Below are positions 39,445 through 53,300 of a stretch of 64,000 nucleotides of DNA, piece by piece; position 1 is the stretch's first letter; every line of letters starts with the position of its first letter. A program made the translations under genes and the position numbers. The notes below the pieces were generated by a model. It did no database searches. It was not told the origin of the DNA and was given only the letters and a program-made list of their open reading frames with translations. Source of the stretch: Acanthornis magna (Eukaryota; Chordata; Aves; Passeriformes; Acanthizidae); NCBI GenBank assembly GCA_036785705.1, contig JAWUZG010000001.1:9796001-9860000 (forward strand). The letters are read 5' to 3'.

Positions 39445-41619
39445 GTAAGTACATGTCCAATCTGATTAAGTCTCCTAGGCATGATGGATTACTCATGAAG
39501 GCTTACTAATATCATACTTTGGTGAAATCTCTCAGATGAGTGTAAATGGCATGCTAAAGGCATTTTAGACATTGCAGCGTATTAATGTTAGTGTGTTAGT
39601 AAAGTAAATCTTCTCCAAAACACCAGCTGTGATAAGCAAAATGTATATATATAGAGAGATATTTAGCTGCCCACAAATTCCCTCACTGTAAAAAGCAAGT
39701 AGTCTGAATTTTTTTTCACTGCTGTCAATAATGGTCATTTTAAATACAAGAACTGTATACTAATTTATGAGTAGTTTTAATATACAGTGTTTAAAAGCAT
39801 ATTAAAGTTGAAAATGAGGACATGAAGACCTTCCTAGAAGAGAGTGAGTCATATATGATGCTGATTCCATTATTAAAATGTTTGCTTTGATTGTAAACAT
39901 ATTTCAGAGATTCTCTGCTTTATTACCTCTGAGTAAAGTAGAAATTACTTGGAAAATTCCTAGATAAAACACTACAACAACACACTACAAAACTGTCGAG
40001 GTTTGATGGAAATTGTGAGGACAACAAACAGCATAAAGCCTCTGCTATGAACACGTGCTCATTTCCATATCACTTTGACTGACAGTTTGGACAGTTCGGA
40101 CTCTACAACACCTGAACTCACACCCATCTCTTTGCCCCTTGTCAGTCAGTGTAAATTCAGTGTATCGCTCTCATTCAGCACGGTTTTACATGCATTTTCA
40201 TTACAGACCACACAACTGAAATTACCAGTGGTATTAAGTTTATAGCATGGCAATTTCAAAGAGAACCATAACAAACAGTAATACCTTATAACTGAAGCTA
40301 TAGTACATAAACATCAGTATTCGTAGTTTGGTAGCCAAGACACAGCCTGGCTCACATATCAGTTATTTAAAAAAAAAAAAAATTCGACAAAAATTCCCCC
40401 CAATAGAACTAAAAAAAAAAACAAAATCAGGAAGAGCTCTCAAACTTTTATTCTCCATTTATTTTCGAGGAAAAATAAGCACCAACCTTTAACATCCCTT
40501 ACCTTTCCAGCAACCAAATCTGCCCCAAATGCTCACACACAGCAAAAGTAGCAGAGATGCCTCAGTTCAGTCCTTGCACCACTCTGTGGTCCTGCTAACC
40601 CACACTCACACCTAAAAACCTCAAATGTTCCACATGCACAAAGCCCTGCCCCAGAGATTACTCTTTTCCTATTTCACAATATTGCTGGTAAGTGAATTCC
40701 AAAAGTGGCAATAATTCTGTCCTTAAGGGAGATGCTTGTAAGCAGCAGCCAGAGCCCTTTACAGAACCCGTTAAAACAAAACAGGTCCTTAATTTCCACT
40801 GCTGAGCATCATTGCCCAAGAGCAAATACAGACACATGAAACTATTGCAGGCAGTTGCTTTGTGAAGGGTTGCGATTCTATGAAAAACAGAGAGGAAAGT
40901 ATGGGGAAGTTAAGAGAAAAGGCACGAAAGAAACTATAAGGACACAATCTGAGCACAGCTGTGAGACCAAAACACTCAGCTGATGGCGAGGCCCTGTGAT
41001 GCCCAAAGAGACTCATCCGTATTGCTCAAGGAAATCACTCAGAGATCATCTCATGTCCCCATACATTCGAGACTTTGTTAGAATAAGGAAGAGATTATCA
41101 AAGTTTTCTTGGGAGTTACATGGGAGTTACCAATTTCTTTTCTTTCTGCAAGTGATACATATGACCCAGAAAAGGAGAAATCTCAGTTGGATCTACTATG
41201 GATGGAGAGGGATTATAGCCATTGCATCAAAAAGGTGCAAGTAATAGACAAGTCACAGACATCGAAGTGACCCTCGACCAAGGGCTCAGAAAGAGTTTAA
41301 AACCAAACCAAAATGATGAACAAAAGCAGGCATAAAATAATTTCTAGAAACTTTTGAGTTTTTGGCAGAAAAGTCAGGGAGTCCCTTACAGATAGATGGG
41401 CTTCTTTCTGACAGCTGTGGCAGACTCGGGGAATTTTCAGCTCAGAATGGTGAATTAATTAACCAATTAAGCAGCCTGATCTGACTGGACAGACTAAGTT
41501 TCTCCCAAAAACAGGACAGTGGGAAAATTTGGACTAACTTGAAATATGCTAAGAAAGAGAAACTCTAACACAGGCCTGAACAAATGAGCAACCACATCAA
41601 GAAAGAGATAAAGAATTAC

Positions 41620-41642
41620 ACCCACCCACCCCCCCACCCCCC
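41620..41642 (+). repeat. C-rich low-complexity run
   Basis: CCCACCCACC followed by two further C runs. The opposite strand is G-rich with four or more G-tracts, so a G-quadruplex on the minus strand is possible. It is otherwise simple sequence. Confidence 0.9.
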
Positions 41643-44435
41643 AAAATTATGACAGAACAGCACAGGGACCTACAGAAGTGAATCTGGACTTGCAGAACAA
41701 TATCAGAGAAAAGGAAGTTTCCCGGTATGGAACATGGACTACAAATGAAAGGATAGTGGATACTGGTTTGGACATCACTATTTCTTCAGTAGACATAGGA
41801 AGAAAGCTAAGACGTGAATCCCTAATTGGCTGTGTATGTTGATAACAAGGTTGGGGAGATAACTTGTCCCCTTAAAATGTAGGAAAATGAGTTTTGTTTG
41901 AAAGTGATGGAAATCTGAGAAAGAGATTCAGACAATTAAGGAATTACACAATCTGCTACCTTCTTCAGATTTAAGAATGGCAAAAAAACCCCAAAAACCC
42001 TCCAAACCCTTACAAGACAATAACATTGTAATGTATTAAAAATTAAGTGCATTGCAATGCAGCTTCTCAAGATCCTGGCCATTGTGAGTGGTACTCTTGT
42101 GCCTCCCTGGGCAGAAACACAAAGGCAGCGAGAAAGGACAAAGAGTCACTTCACCCCCCCCAGAGGCCCCAGATCTCAGGGGAATCTTAGCTGCTAAAAT
42201 TTCAGGGCATTTGAGACAGCAGTCCATCCATTTGCAAACTGTGACTAGAAAGCTACAGATAATAAAGGTAACAATGAAAATAAAGAGGGGAACTGTGGTT
42301 GTAAAGGTCAAACATGAGATGTAGCAATGTTAGTGTGGAAAAGCTGTAAGGACAAAGGAGGGTCTCTGTCCAGTGATTTTGCATTGAAGCAAGGAGCAGC
42401 AAATAGTTCTTTGTGAGCATTAGGATTCACTCTCCAAACCAACAATCAAAAAGAAGAAATTATATTGCAATGGATCACACCACATAGATAAGCTGTAGAT
42501 AAGGAGAAGTATGGAAAGTTCACTTTCTGTGAGGCACAGAGAGCAAAATGAAGATATTTTAAAGACTTATTACATTTTATCATGGGTCAGCACCATAGAT
42601 GTTATAGCAGATTCATCATGCTCTTCCTGAACTGTCCTGGGGAGTGGTAAGGAGCCACCAGAACCAGATCCAAGTGGCAAGGAGAGCACAGCTTTATCAA
42701 ATACATTAATCCTCACCAATTTATATTAACAGCTGTTGCTTTTTGTGTGAGGGGTGAAACAAGCAGTCTTTTCCAGCCAGATTGCTGTATCTAGGGGATA
42801 TCTTAAGGCAGGCACTGGCAGAAACTGAATTAAGGGAGAATGGAAAGTGACTAATGTGCATATATATATATAAAAGACAAATATGGAAATAAATATCACA
42901 TACATAGCACAGCAAAGACATACCTACGCCATTCCAGGGATTTATGCATAATTAAGTCTCTTGCTTGCTAAACAAATTCCTTCAAACTTGTCACAGATCT
43001 AATCACAAAGTGGAGGAAATCTGCAGGTCCCAGCAGGCACTCTCTGAGCTGCACACATACAGAACCACACAAGTTTAAACTACTGATCTGAAACCTGATT
43101 TTCTTCCAGCAAGCGAAAATCTTTTTCAAATTGGCCAGTAATTAGAAATAGCAATACCTAAATCTGCCAAATATCTGTGCACCATTTTAATGAAAGCAAA
43201 CATTTAATAAGCATTGATCTAACAGGTAAGGTTTTTGGAAAGTTATAAGCAAATTCAACGAGGCATTTGAAATGAAAATGTCTTCAAGTTACAGCTAGAG
43301 CACTGTGCAGATACTTCTGTGCTATGGGGGGTCTAGGAAATAATACCAGCCACAAAATTGTAAAACATATTGGGATGGCAGGTGCTGCAGTTCATTGTTA
43401 TGCTAAAAAACTCCTAACAATCATCTATAGCAATTGCAGCTGTCTTTCTTTTACCAATGTATAGTAATTATCCAACTGATTAGCAAATGTAACCACCTGC
43501 AGTTAACTCGTGTACTGGTTTAACTACTTCCAAGGATGAAATGCCTCTCAAAATCAGGCAAGTTAGTGCTAAAACTAAAGTGCCCTTTCAAAGTTTCCTA
43601 CTGAAAGAGTATTTCAAATGGCTGTGGAATTATCTCACTTTGGTACAAGTGTTCAGAAAATGTTTTTTATAAAATGTGAAAAAGTATCCTAAAAGCAGCC
43701 TCAACAGGTTTTAAAACACTAAGGTAGGTCAGTCACTGTTCTATAAAGGAAAACTATTACAACCACATTTTTATTACTAGATATATCCATCTCAGTACAG
43801 ACACCCAGGGATCTCAGAGAACACATTTAAATATATACAGCCATCACATGTGATTAAGTTCTCATCCTCTCTCTCCTCTTGCCTCAATGATCGTAATCTT
43901 GCTTCTTATATGAAAAAGCTGTTCCTCTTCAGTATTCTTCAGCTGGGCCTGTAAAACTCTACTCAGCCACTTGCCCAGGGCCATTTGACAGCTGAGTAAA
44001 ATATTATTTCTTTTCATTAACATAAGTCATCATGGTAAAGGATGAGGAGTGTAGAATTCATATCTAAACTCTCAGATTTTCATAGCAATTTTGATTGGGG
44101 TGACCTTGTTCTTCCACTTAATCCCACCAGACAACAAATAATTTTAAAATATATGCAAATTATGTCAGTGTCCTCCTATAAGATACACAACTGTTACACT
44201 TTTGGACACCAATTTTCATTAATTACTTTAATGTCTCTTTTTGGTATTATTGGCTTCAAAGTAATTTGTAAATCAGACTAATCTTCCTCTTTCCTTGTCC
44301 CACCTGAGCTTTCTGTGTGTTCCATCAGAACAGACTCACTTTGGAATCTGCAATTCTATTTACCTACCCACTTGGCTTCCTTTTAAATCTGAGTATGGGT
44401 TTTTTTCACTCCTTTTTTGCTTCCTCTCATCTAAG

Positions 44436-44463
44436 AGAAAGAAGTCCAGCAAGGAACATTTGG
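44436..44463 (+). other. Candidate 28-bp microexon
   Basis: A very long pyrimidine tract (about 44400-44432, including CACTCCTTTTTTGCTTCCTC) leads to an AAG acceptor. Only 28 bp later follows a strong donor (TTTGG then GTAAGTC). All three frames of the 28 bp are open; the phase-0 reading is RKKSSKEHLG. The unusually good pyrimidine tract next to a tiny exon resembles neuronal microexons. No host transcript on the plus strand could be recognised, so it may equally be a decoy. Confidence 0.2.
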
Positions 44464-46794
44464 GTAAGTCTCATTTCCATATGGAAAACAGCATAACAGA
44501 ATCACAAGCGTGCTTCCCCAACAGGTCTCTCACTAACTGTTGATCCCACCAGCTGATTTCAACTAAACACAACCAAAAGGTAAACATCTGAAAACTACTG
44601 CTTCTCTAAATCCGCTGAAAAATCAGTACTGTGAGAAAGGTGCTCCTTCATTCCCCTCCCTGTTTGGTCACTCCAGGGCTCTAAGTCTTTGAGCACCCAT
44701 CTAGAAATATCTAAAATCTGAATTTTGCAAAGATTTGAACACCAGGATTCCCATTAAGTTCATCTGCACTCATACGTGCTGGAAACCCTTGAATACCTCA
44801 TCAGCACATGCAATAGGTATTTAGTATCTGAGGCAGTCCACATCAAGCCTGAAGTTCTGAAAACTGCGAACAGTCCCTGCAGGAAGAGAGAAGAAAGCTG
44901 AACCACAGCGTTGAGCAAGGTTAAAGAAGAAAAGGATAACTACAGACATTAAGTGCTAAGAAAAAGAGCTCTCTATCCCAAATCCAATCACCTCTATTGC
45001 TGGGCTAGTCTCTCTGTCACCTGTGACATTCTATGTGCTGTCTTTAACCCATTTTTTGTTTAACAATTGAAAAATGCTTTTTTAAATTTAGTGTGCAATA
45101 AATGTAATAATGTGTATATTAATTTCAGCAACAGAGGATACATTTATAGCAAGATTTTATCAATGCCAATTTGCAATTCAGAATGTAATTATAAAAGGAA
45201 ATATGTCTTAAACATTAAATTGTCCACAGACCATGGACAAATACATAGGTAATCATCCAATAATGATTCATAGCAAAATATTATTTTTAAAAATGTGCAA
45301 TTTTTATGGTTCGCATTCTCGGGATTTCTAGTCACATGTAAACCTTACTGCTCCCATCAAATCCGCACTTACTTGTGTATAATCATTGTTGAAAGGTCAG
45401 GTGGCAAATCTGCTAAGAAACTGAAATTTTGCAAAGAGGGAATTTGGAAATTTTACTTAGGCATTTTTGGGGGTTCTTTAAAGGAGAACGAGGAGCAGAC
45501 ACATAGATACTTTAAGCATCCGATCTTCTTGGCACCTTTTCCAACTTGTCCTCACATTGAACCAGCACAACTCTCTTTTCCTATTTTCTCTTCGTGAGCA
45601 AACACCTTTGCTGCTCCCCAGAAGAGGCAGTGTGGGAGCCCTGCGTCCCTCGAGCTCCTCTGCCTGCCAGGATGGAGCAGGAGCCGGCACAGCACGCCAG
45701 CACCACTTGGCATCACACAGACCTCCAGCACCAACCAGAACGGGCACACAGCAACGCCAGAGAGCCGCCTGCTCACCACCACACACCTTCTGAAGGCGCT
45801 TGAACACCTCTACACAGTCGTAATTTGAAATGTGTCTGGCCTCTGCCCTCACTGAGAGTAAGTCGATGTGTCAGTTGGAGGCTGGCATCAACCATTTTTG
45901 GATGATTGGTTTCAAATCCTCTAATCAGCTTACCATCCAAATAATTGAGCTCTGTGTTGGGGAAGACCCTTTGAGGCGTGAGTGAAGACATTCTGCCTCA
46001 AGCCCCGGAGCAAAATTAGAGCTGTCATTTCCAGCCCCCCACGTTGTCTGCACCTCCCTGCGTCTGCCAGGCAGAAGCTGCTCCACGTGCCCGAGAGAGT
46101 CCTGACCCCCAGCTCCCCACTACATCTGCACCTAAGAGAAATGCAAGGCAGCACCTTTGTTTTCCTAAGAAATATTGATCCGCTACTATACATGTAGATT
46201 TAAAGCTAGGATTCAGATACATATTTTTCTTTTATTTTACTGAAATTTATAACCCTCACTAAACTACCCACCAGCCACTCTATGAAACAGCAGGAGACAC
46301 ACTGCGACCCTCATAGCGGAAGCCTAACTCAGAAGTTATATAAATAGCAAGGAAAATATATACATTAGTGTGGGATACAGTAATGGATGCAGAGTGAGAT
46401 TTTCTACTTGCACAGGCAGCCCATAATGGGCTTTAAAACAAGGGCGGCATCCTGTGGGGTGATCTCCTCCCATGCTGTCCTTGCCTAAAGGGAACAAATT
46501 ACTGTTTGCCAATAGGGATGATACAGCTGCCAGCTCCAGCACTCCCTTTCTGGCCATCCCACCTGGTGCAAAGCCCCCTCAGGAGGGTGAAACACCAATT
46601 TAACCCGAAAAACAGCAATGACGAAGTTTCCCCGTTCCCCCTGAGCTCACACCTCCCCTGTCTGTACTATCCAGGACACCTGCCCCCTCCATCTTCCTTT
46701 CACAGCCCTCCCTCATTTCCAACAGCTAAAGCAGAAATGCGTTGGGAGCTCTGTTTTCCTCTTCTCTCACAAACTAGCATGCCCTGGATTTTAT

Positions 46795-46833
46795 ATCTTC
46801 CTTTTATTATCTTCCTTTTATTATCTTCCCTTA
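46795..46833 (+). repeat. 14-bp tandem repeat
   Basis: The unit ATCTTCCTTTTATT occurs twice perfectly and a third time partly (ATCTTCCCTTATT). It is pyrimidine-rich simple tandem DNA with no functional indication. Confidence 0.85.
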
Positions 46834-47357
46834 TTTCCTAGTTCTCTGTAATTACATATTGGGACATCAAACGGTGAAGCAGGGACTGCTTTTGAAGGCT
46901 TTTATAATTAGCTTTTCTATTGTGTCCTTTAATACCTCCTCTGGCTTTAGACTTACTTTTTTCTGTTCACAACCTCCTGAACATATGGCAGTAAATATGC
47001 AGCATGCTGTGAGCTTCACCTGGAGTCTACTTACAATATATCTGCAATGTAAATAACAGACTTCGTGTCAGTCAATTAATCACACACCAGTGCTTGGCAG
47101 AGGGCAGGCAGATTGCAGGAAGGGAAATTGGAAAGTGGTGTCTTGATCAGCATTGGACTTCAAGTATTAAATATTTCCTAAGTTGGCATGTTTCTCTGGC
47201 ATCACTGCTTTTACCTAAAAATATTCTGTTACAATTGCATTAGAATTAATTCAAGGCCAAATTCTCCACTCACCAAGCCCATTTTAGTAACATTTCACCC
47301 ATTGGAATAATCATTTCATTTCCACAGAACATGACCCAAATGCAAATTTCATACAGA

Positions 47358-47378
47358 AATTAAATTAAATTAAATTTA
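47358..47378 (+). repeat. (TTAAA)n short tandem repeat
   Basis: About four units of the pentamer AATTA/TTAAA in tandem, with slight imperfection at the right end. Confidence 0.85.
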
Positions 47379-50300
47379 AAGTGATCCCAGGGTGATGCAC
47401 GAAATTAAAATATTGCCATTTCAGTAAAAGTGTTTCTTTTTGGTAAAACAAATTAAAATTAATTATGTTACAGATGTGTTTTATTCTTGTTTTTGCAACA
47501 ACGCATTTGAGCAAGACAAAGTACTTTGTTTACCTGATTCACTTTATTTAACTCAAGGGATTCGTGAGGATATCATCAATTATAGTCATAAACACATCAT
47601 TTTATGCTTTAAAAAAAGGACTATTCCATTAGAGCTCTTCTAATCTGAAGATCTCAAAGGATTTTCTGTACTACATTAGAATCCTTGTCATTCCCATGGA
47701 GGACAAGTGAAAATATAGAAATAAATCATCTAATATTTAAACACACTTGAACAGAGCGCAGCAAGAAAGTTAAGATCTCATGGGAAGAATTTCCCTAATA
47801 ACAATAAAAATCTCATTGAAGGTAAAGAAAGCCTGTTTATGGCTGAGATTCTCCCACATCTCACTGCACCTGGCCCTGAACTCGCCTCTGCCAGGGCTGG
47901 TGCCTGGGAAGGGCTTTGCCCCAAGGCTCTCTGCAGGCAAGGGGACAAAAAAGTGCCCTCAGCCACCTTCCACCCAGCTCACACCACTGCAGTCCAGCCC
48001 TACAGGTCTTCAAGGGCTTTGTGTCACTGCCTTCCTCCTGCTTCTTCTGAGCATTTATTCCCACAGGGATCGCTGTGCTCTTCCTTTGCAGTTGCCCTTT
48101 ATGGAAAACTCCTCTTTATTCAGGAGATGAAGAAAAACTTCAGGATCTCGATCAACCTTTGGCTTAAAAGCCACTGACCTCTGATGGTCACCAGAAGAAC
48201 TGGTTATGTCCAGGACAACAAATTATCTTCTAGATATGACTAGAAACCCAAACCCCACTGCTGCTCCGAAGGGCTTTGGTGCGAGGGTGGGAGCAGAGGC
48301 TGATGGTGCTGGGACACCCTGTTCCCCTGGGGACCCCCCTGCCCCTCATCCGTGCCCTTCCCAGTGGAGAGGCCTCTCTCCCCATCACTGCCAACCTCTG
48401 CTCACCCAGGACATGGTCACACATCCCCAGCCCATCCTGACCACAAACCGAGCCCCAGGACAGCCATGCCCTGCGCCCAGCACCCTGTGGCAGGAGAGCA
48501 TTCTTTATTTTCAGCAGGGAAATGAAAACTCCTCTCAGTGGGGACCAGTCCCTCATTGCTCATTCCCCAGTGCCTGCAGGGTACAGCAGAGTCTTACTAG
48601 AGAGTTTCTGTGCCTGGGGCATGGGCAGGGCCCCTCTTTCTATGAGTTCTCCTTGGGCTAATAAATAGCCAAGCTCATCTGACAGCCTTCACTTTTAAGT
48701 GACGGCATGACCCTGGGTCCTTTTACTCTGCTGGCTACCAATTTCTGTCAAGCTTTCAAGTCTCTCACATCTTTGAGGCCTGTATCCCTGACATGTTCGA
48801 TTAACCAATGTTGACCTACCCATTCCAAAGGGCGGAGGACAGACAATGGGACTGACCCTAGGAAAGAGCCCATAAATTTTCTTCAGGGACAAATACATTT
48901 ATTTGCAAGCATAAGCATGCAGGAAAGGCAACCATGCCACAGCAGTGTAAAGAATATTTGTTTAGCATATTGGTCTACAACATCTTGTTATGCCATGACA
49001 ACAGCACCAAAGCAACAGAGGCAAAATATTCATACAGCGACATTTTAATATTTGGGACATTAGTATGCAGTGGTACTAATAACCACTGGGAGTAAATGGA
49101 AGTTTAGTTGTTTAAAGGATGGTGGCTCTTGCAGGTATGTAAAAGCTATTGAAGTTTGGGGGGTTTTAATATTTAGAGAATATGAGTTTGAGGAGTCTCA
49201 TTGGGCAGTACAAAAAGCATATGAAGCCCCAGGAAGGGCCAGGTTCTGTACTCAGCATCCAGCCTCCAAAGAGGACAGGCAATTTGTGTCCCCAGCCTGT
49301 CCCACTGGACAGGATGGCTCAGGCAGCCCTTCCCCTTGGCACTGATCAGCTCCTGATGAAATAGGGCAGACAATTCAAGGGATCTCAGCCCAGGCCAGAC
49401 CTGCCATCCCCTCCCAGCACAAGCGCTGCCAGTGCCAGGCAGGTGGTGTGCTGCTGGCAGCCAGAGGGGCTCGGGGCTGGCGTTGCTCCCATGGGCTCCA
49501 TGGGGTGGGAAACCCACAGACCTACAATTCAACATGCCTAGAATCCATAACTCCACGATTTGCCCTCCGAAGCGCAAGTATTCAACCTTGACGCACACAG
49601 CACTTTGGGTGCCTGCACACCTCCGGCACCCCTGGCACAGCCTCAGGAGCTCCCGGAGTCACCCATGTCCAGTCCCCAGGGAAACAGAGCTGTGCTGAGC
49701 ACCAGCTCCAGCTCTGCCTCCAGACACAGCAGCCCATTCAAACTGCAGCCCCCGCTGGATTCAATTCAGCAGCTTTTTTCTCTGGACAGGACTTGACCAT
49801 TGAGCAATGCTTGAGTCAGAAACAAAGACAAGCCCTGAGGCAGAAGATCTGATGATATTTCTAAGTTAATTTATATTCACAGTGCTTTTACTCTTAAAGT
49901 AAGTAAGATGATGTTGTGATTAAGGTGCAGAATATCTAATTTGAGAGATGCATGAAAGGAAATCAAGGAGTGCTATCTATCAGGAGATAACTGCAAGTCT
50001 TCCCCCATCCTCACTATAAATCTTTCACTGAGAAGAACTACTAGGTTATAAAGAACAAGAATTTTTAAAAAAATAAAAATTAAAAAGAAGACATGTTAAA
50101 CACTACCTAACAAGCTTCATGACATGAGCACAAAAGTCTTAAATTCAATGTCATAAATTCAATACCGTCAGAAGATTCAGATACAATGTCCTTAGAGACA
50201 GTGCTCTGTGTCAAGCACAATATTAAAAGACATTGAAATCTTTAATATGTGTTAAATATTTTAAATTCATAGATCTGATTCAGAGAAATATCACAGAGGC

Positions 50301-53300
50301 ATCATCAATCTTTTTTCCCTTCTGGCACATATTTTTTATAGATTTGCCACAATTTCTGCAATTAAAAGATACCCCAAACATTTACAGAAAACAGATGAGA
50401 CAGAAAACTGTCCTTGTGGACATGATCACTTGCAATTCTTATGCTTATTCCAATAAACACCCCCAAACAGGCCAAGATTAATACCTGCATATATTTAAAT
50501 CACCACTTTGAAAGAGATTAGACTTAAGGCATCCCAGCTATTCCCAGAGGCAGCAGGCAGTGATTATTCCTTGCAGGTATTTCCATGGGGAAAACACCTT
50601 GTTCAAAAGTACTGAATGCTGTGATAGTGCCATACATAAAACCCTCTCCTTTTAGTTTCACATTTAGGGCACATAAGCCTTTATTTTCTGTTTAAATGTA
50701 CTAATCTTCTTAACGGTATAATCAAGCCTTTAATATATAATATTATCAGTTTATATTTAGAAGGAATAACCATCATGTTAGTGGTGATGGACATATCTCT
50801 CCATTCATCTGACTGAAATACCCTGGATAAATCCCTTTGCCCAATTCATTTCTGCAGAGACAGCAAGCAGCTTTATTTTATTTAAAAGCATTCAATTGCA
50901 ATATATTTATAGTTAATATGTAAAAATCCTGCTTTAAGTTTGAGAAATGTTACTTTCTTCTTCCATTTTTTCATAGGGAAATGTTCCAGTTTGTAGCTTT
51001 TTAAGTAACACAGGGTTTTGCAGGCTACAAATTCAACAAAAGGTATTCCTACAGTGAATAGGTCACAAAACCTTCAACTATCTTTGCATACTTCAGAGTT
51101 TTGTGTTCTTGGAAAGTAAAAATGAGCCTGAGCCCTTAGGTACAAACTTAAGGAAGTTTGTATTTAAACACATCCCAGGACTCTGTGTTTTTTTTGTTCT
51201 TTAAGTAGAACTGGGAGATTTCCTAGTAATTCCTAATTCCTGCCCACTATACTACCAGCTTTGCACCACATGAAAAGTGCCCCCACTAAGAGAAAACCTG
51301 AGCCAGATCTAAGCCACTGAAACATGTTTTTTCTGGGAGATATTACAGGGGGATTTTCAAGACGCCAGACAACAGAGCTATCTTTTGGCACATGACAGGC
51401 ATTGCATTAGGCCTGCCATGATGCATACATTAAACATAATAAATAGCTGCTATAGACCCAGATCCCTGAAATCCATATTAAGGTCTCTCACATATATTTC
51501 CCTGTGGCCCCTCTTCTGATTCTGAAGAGCACATTAAATGTTTAGCCACCCAATACATAACTATTCATCCTAGCAGCGATCTGATTGCCTGCAACTGAAA
51601 AGCTCGAGAAACAGTAAAATAGACAGGCATTTAACAAAGAATATCATGGAACATGCTCTTAAGTGTATGATTATAAGGAAATTTATTATTATCCTTTAAT
51701 TACACCTAAACATTTCCAGATTACTCAAAAATAATGGAGAAAATGCAAAGTGTTATTATCATTCATTCCCAATTTGCCTTAATGGTAAATACCTATATAA
51801 CATAAGTAAAACCCAAAATTAAAAGGGCCATCAAATTCTGGCCTAGCTAATTACCAAGGCATCAATCTCTCTTTATAACAGAGCACAGTGTTCTTGATGT
51901 AAAAAAAGCACAAAGAGGATGATTCCCCTTCAATTCAAACGAATTACAACCACTCTGCATGCTGACCACAATAAACACATGTTAAATTCAGCAGAAGAGA
52001 TGAGAACTGAACTGGCATGCAGCTGGAACCTCTTCCAGATCGTTTGACCAGGGCATGTTTTTCCTACTGATACATCTGCCCAGCAATGTGGGGGGAAGTC
52101 ACTAGATGGAAGCTGTGGATGCTAAACCTCTGAGGAATAAGCCCAGAATCCTGAAAGAGAAAAGAAGAAGGGGAAAAATCTAGTAAGCTGAAAATCTGAC
52201 TGCTCCCTCATGTGTGGTCATCTCTGCCCCACCTGCCTGCATCTGGATGCCACAGTCAGCCTTGCCCCAGTGCAGCACTGCCCCAAGAGGGATGGAAACT
52301 GCCATCCAGATGTTCTGCTTGAGGAGTAATTTCGGTAAACTTTCAAGAAGAGAGCAGGGTTAAATCTTGTCCAGCTGTCCAAAGCTCTTGTCTCGTCACT
52401 AATTATGTGATGCATCAAGGAGCTGTGGGCTTTGCTGGCACTGAACTTCTTCCATGATGATGGCAGTCTTCTTCCTCCCTGAAGTGTTAAAAGCTGGGAC
52501 ACTCTGACACAGAACATGCAATTTTTGTTTGACCATTTTTGTTGACAATTTGACCATTTTGAATATTTGATGTACTATGCTTACTAGTATCTGTATGAGT
52601 TCTGCACCTCATGAACAATCTACATGCTCTGGAGAAAATACATCAATTAGAACAAAAAAGTTCCCTGTTTCTGAGTGTTTGCATGTAAAAAATACTTGGT
52701 AACTGCAAAAAGTGCAGGCTTTGTATATGTGGAATGAAAGGCTACTAGTTACAGTGCAAGTCACTCACTAGTGTTTCTTAGCATTTAGTAAAATGCAGTT
52801 GAAAGAAATATTGTAATATAACTAATTTTACAATGTGCTTTCTCAAATGGAAGGTATTGCAATTAGAAGGAGGATTTGCTCTTTACTGTAATCTCACTAA
52901 TTGGGCAAAAGGCACCTGTGGGGGGGAACAGTTCATTGGGGCTTTGGGCAAGGTCCCAGAAGAAGAGTAGTCAGTGTGTAATGCACACTACCACTGCTCA
53001 AAGACAGTTTAGAGTTTAAAAACACCATTTGCACTAAGAAAACAGCCAGATGCCATTGCATTGGCATTCTGTCAGTGATGAGTAGCATAAAGGCTCCCTA
53101 ACATCTGCTACCACTGGATGAAACAAAACTTACATCTCTTTGAGTGGAAAGGTCCACAGAGTAATCCGGACAGCCTGAGGCTGGGGAGGCACGGGTGCTG
53201 CCAGCTCCAGCCAAACCCACACCATTTCATCTCTGCTGGTTGAGGCAAATTCTGCCAAGATCACAGCTCTGCTGAAACTCCTTTATACTCCATAACTGCA

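Larger units (their letters stand above)
34552..44435. other. Long unique block without recognised transposons
   Basis: About 10 kb in which no LINE, LTR or SINE was recognised. It contains two weak exon-like segments (35535-35606 minus; 39392-39444 plus), an A14 run at 40369-40382, a C-rich run at 41620-41642, a C8 run near 42154-42161 and a short TA repeat at 42860-42872. Open frames are all 118 codons or shorter and match nothing known. It is probably intron or intergenic DNA. Confidence 0.5.

Noticed and set aside
40840..40890. 'gattctatg' sequence resembling a CR1 3' tail
   Set aside because: No CR1 blocks precede it; a nine-base match is expected by chance.
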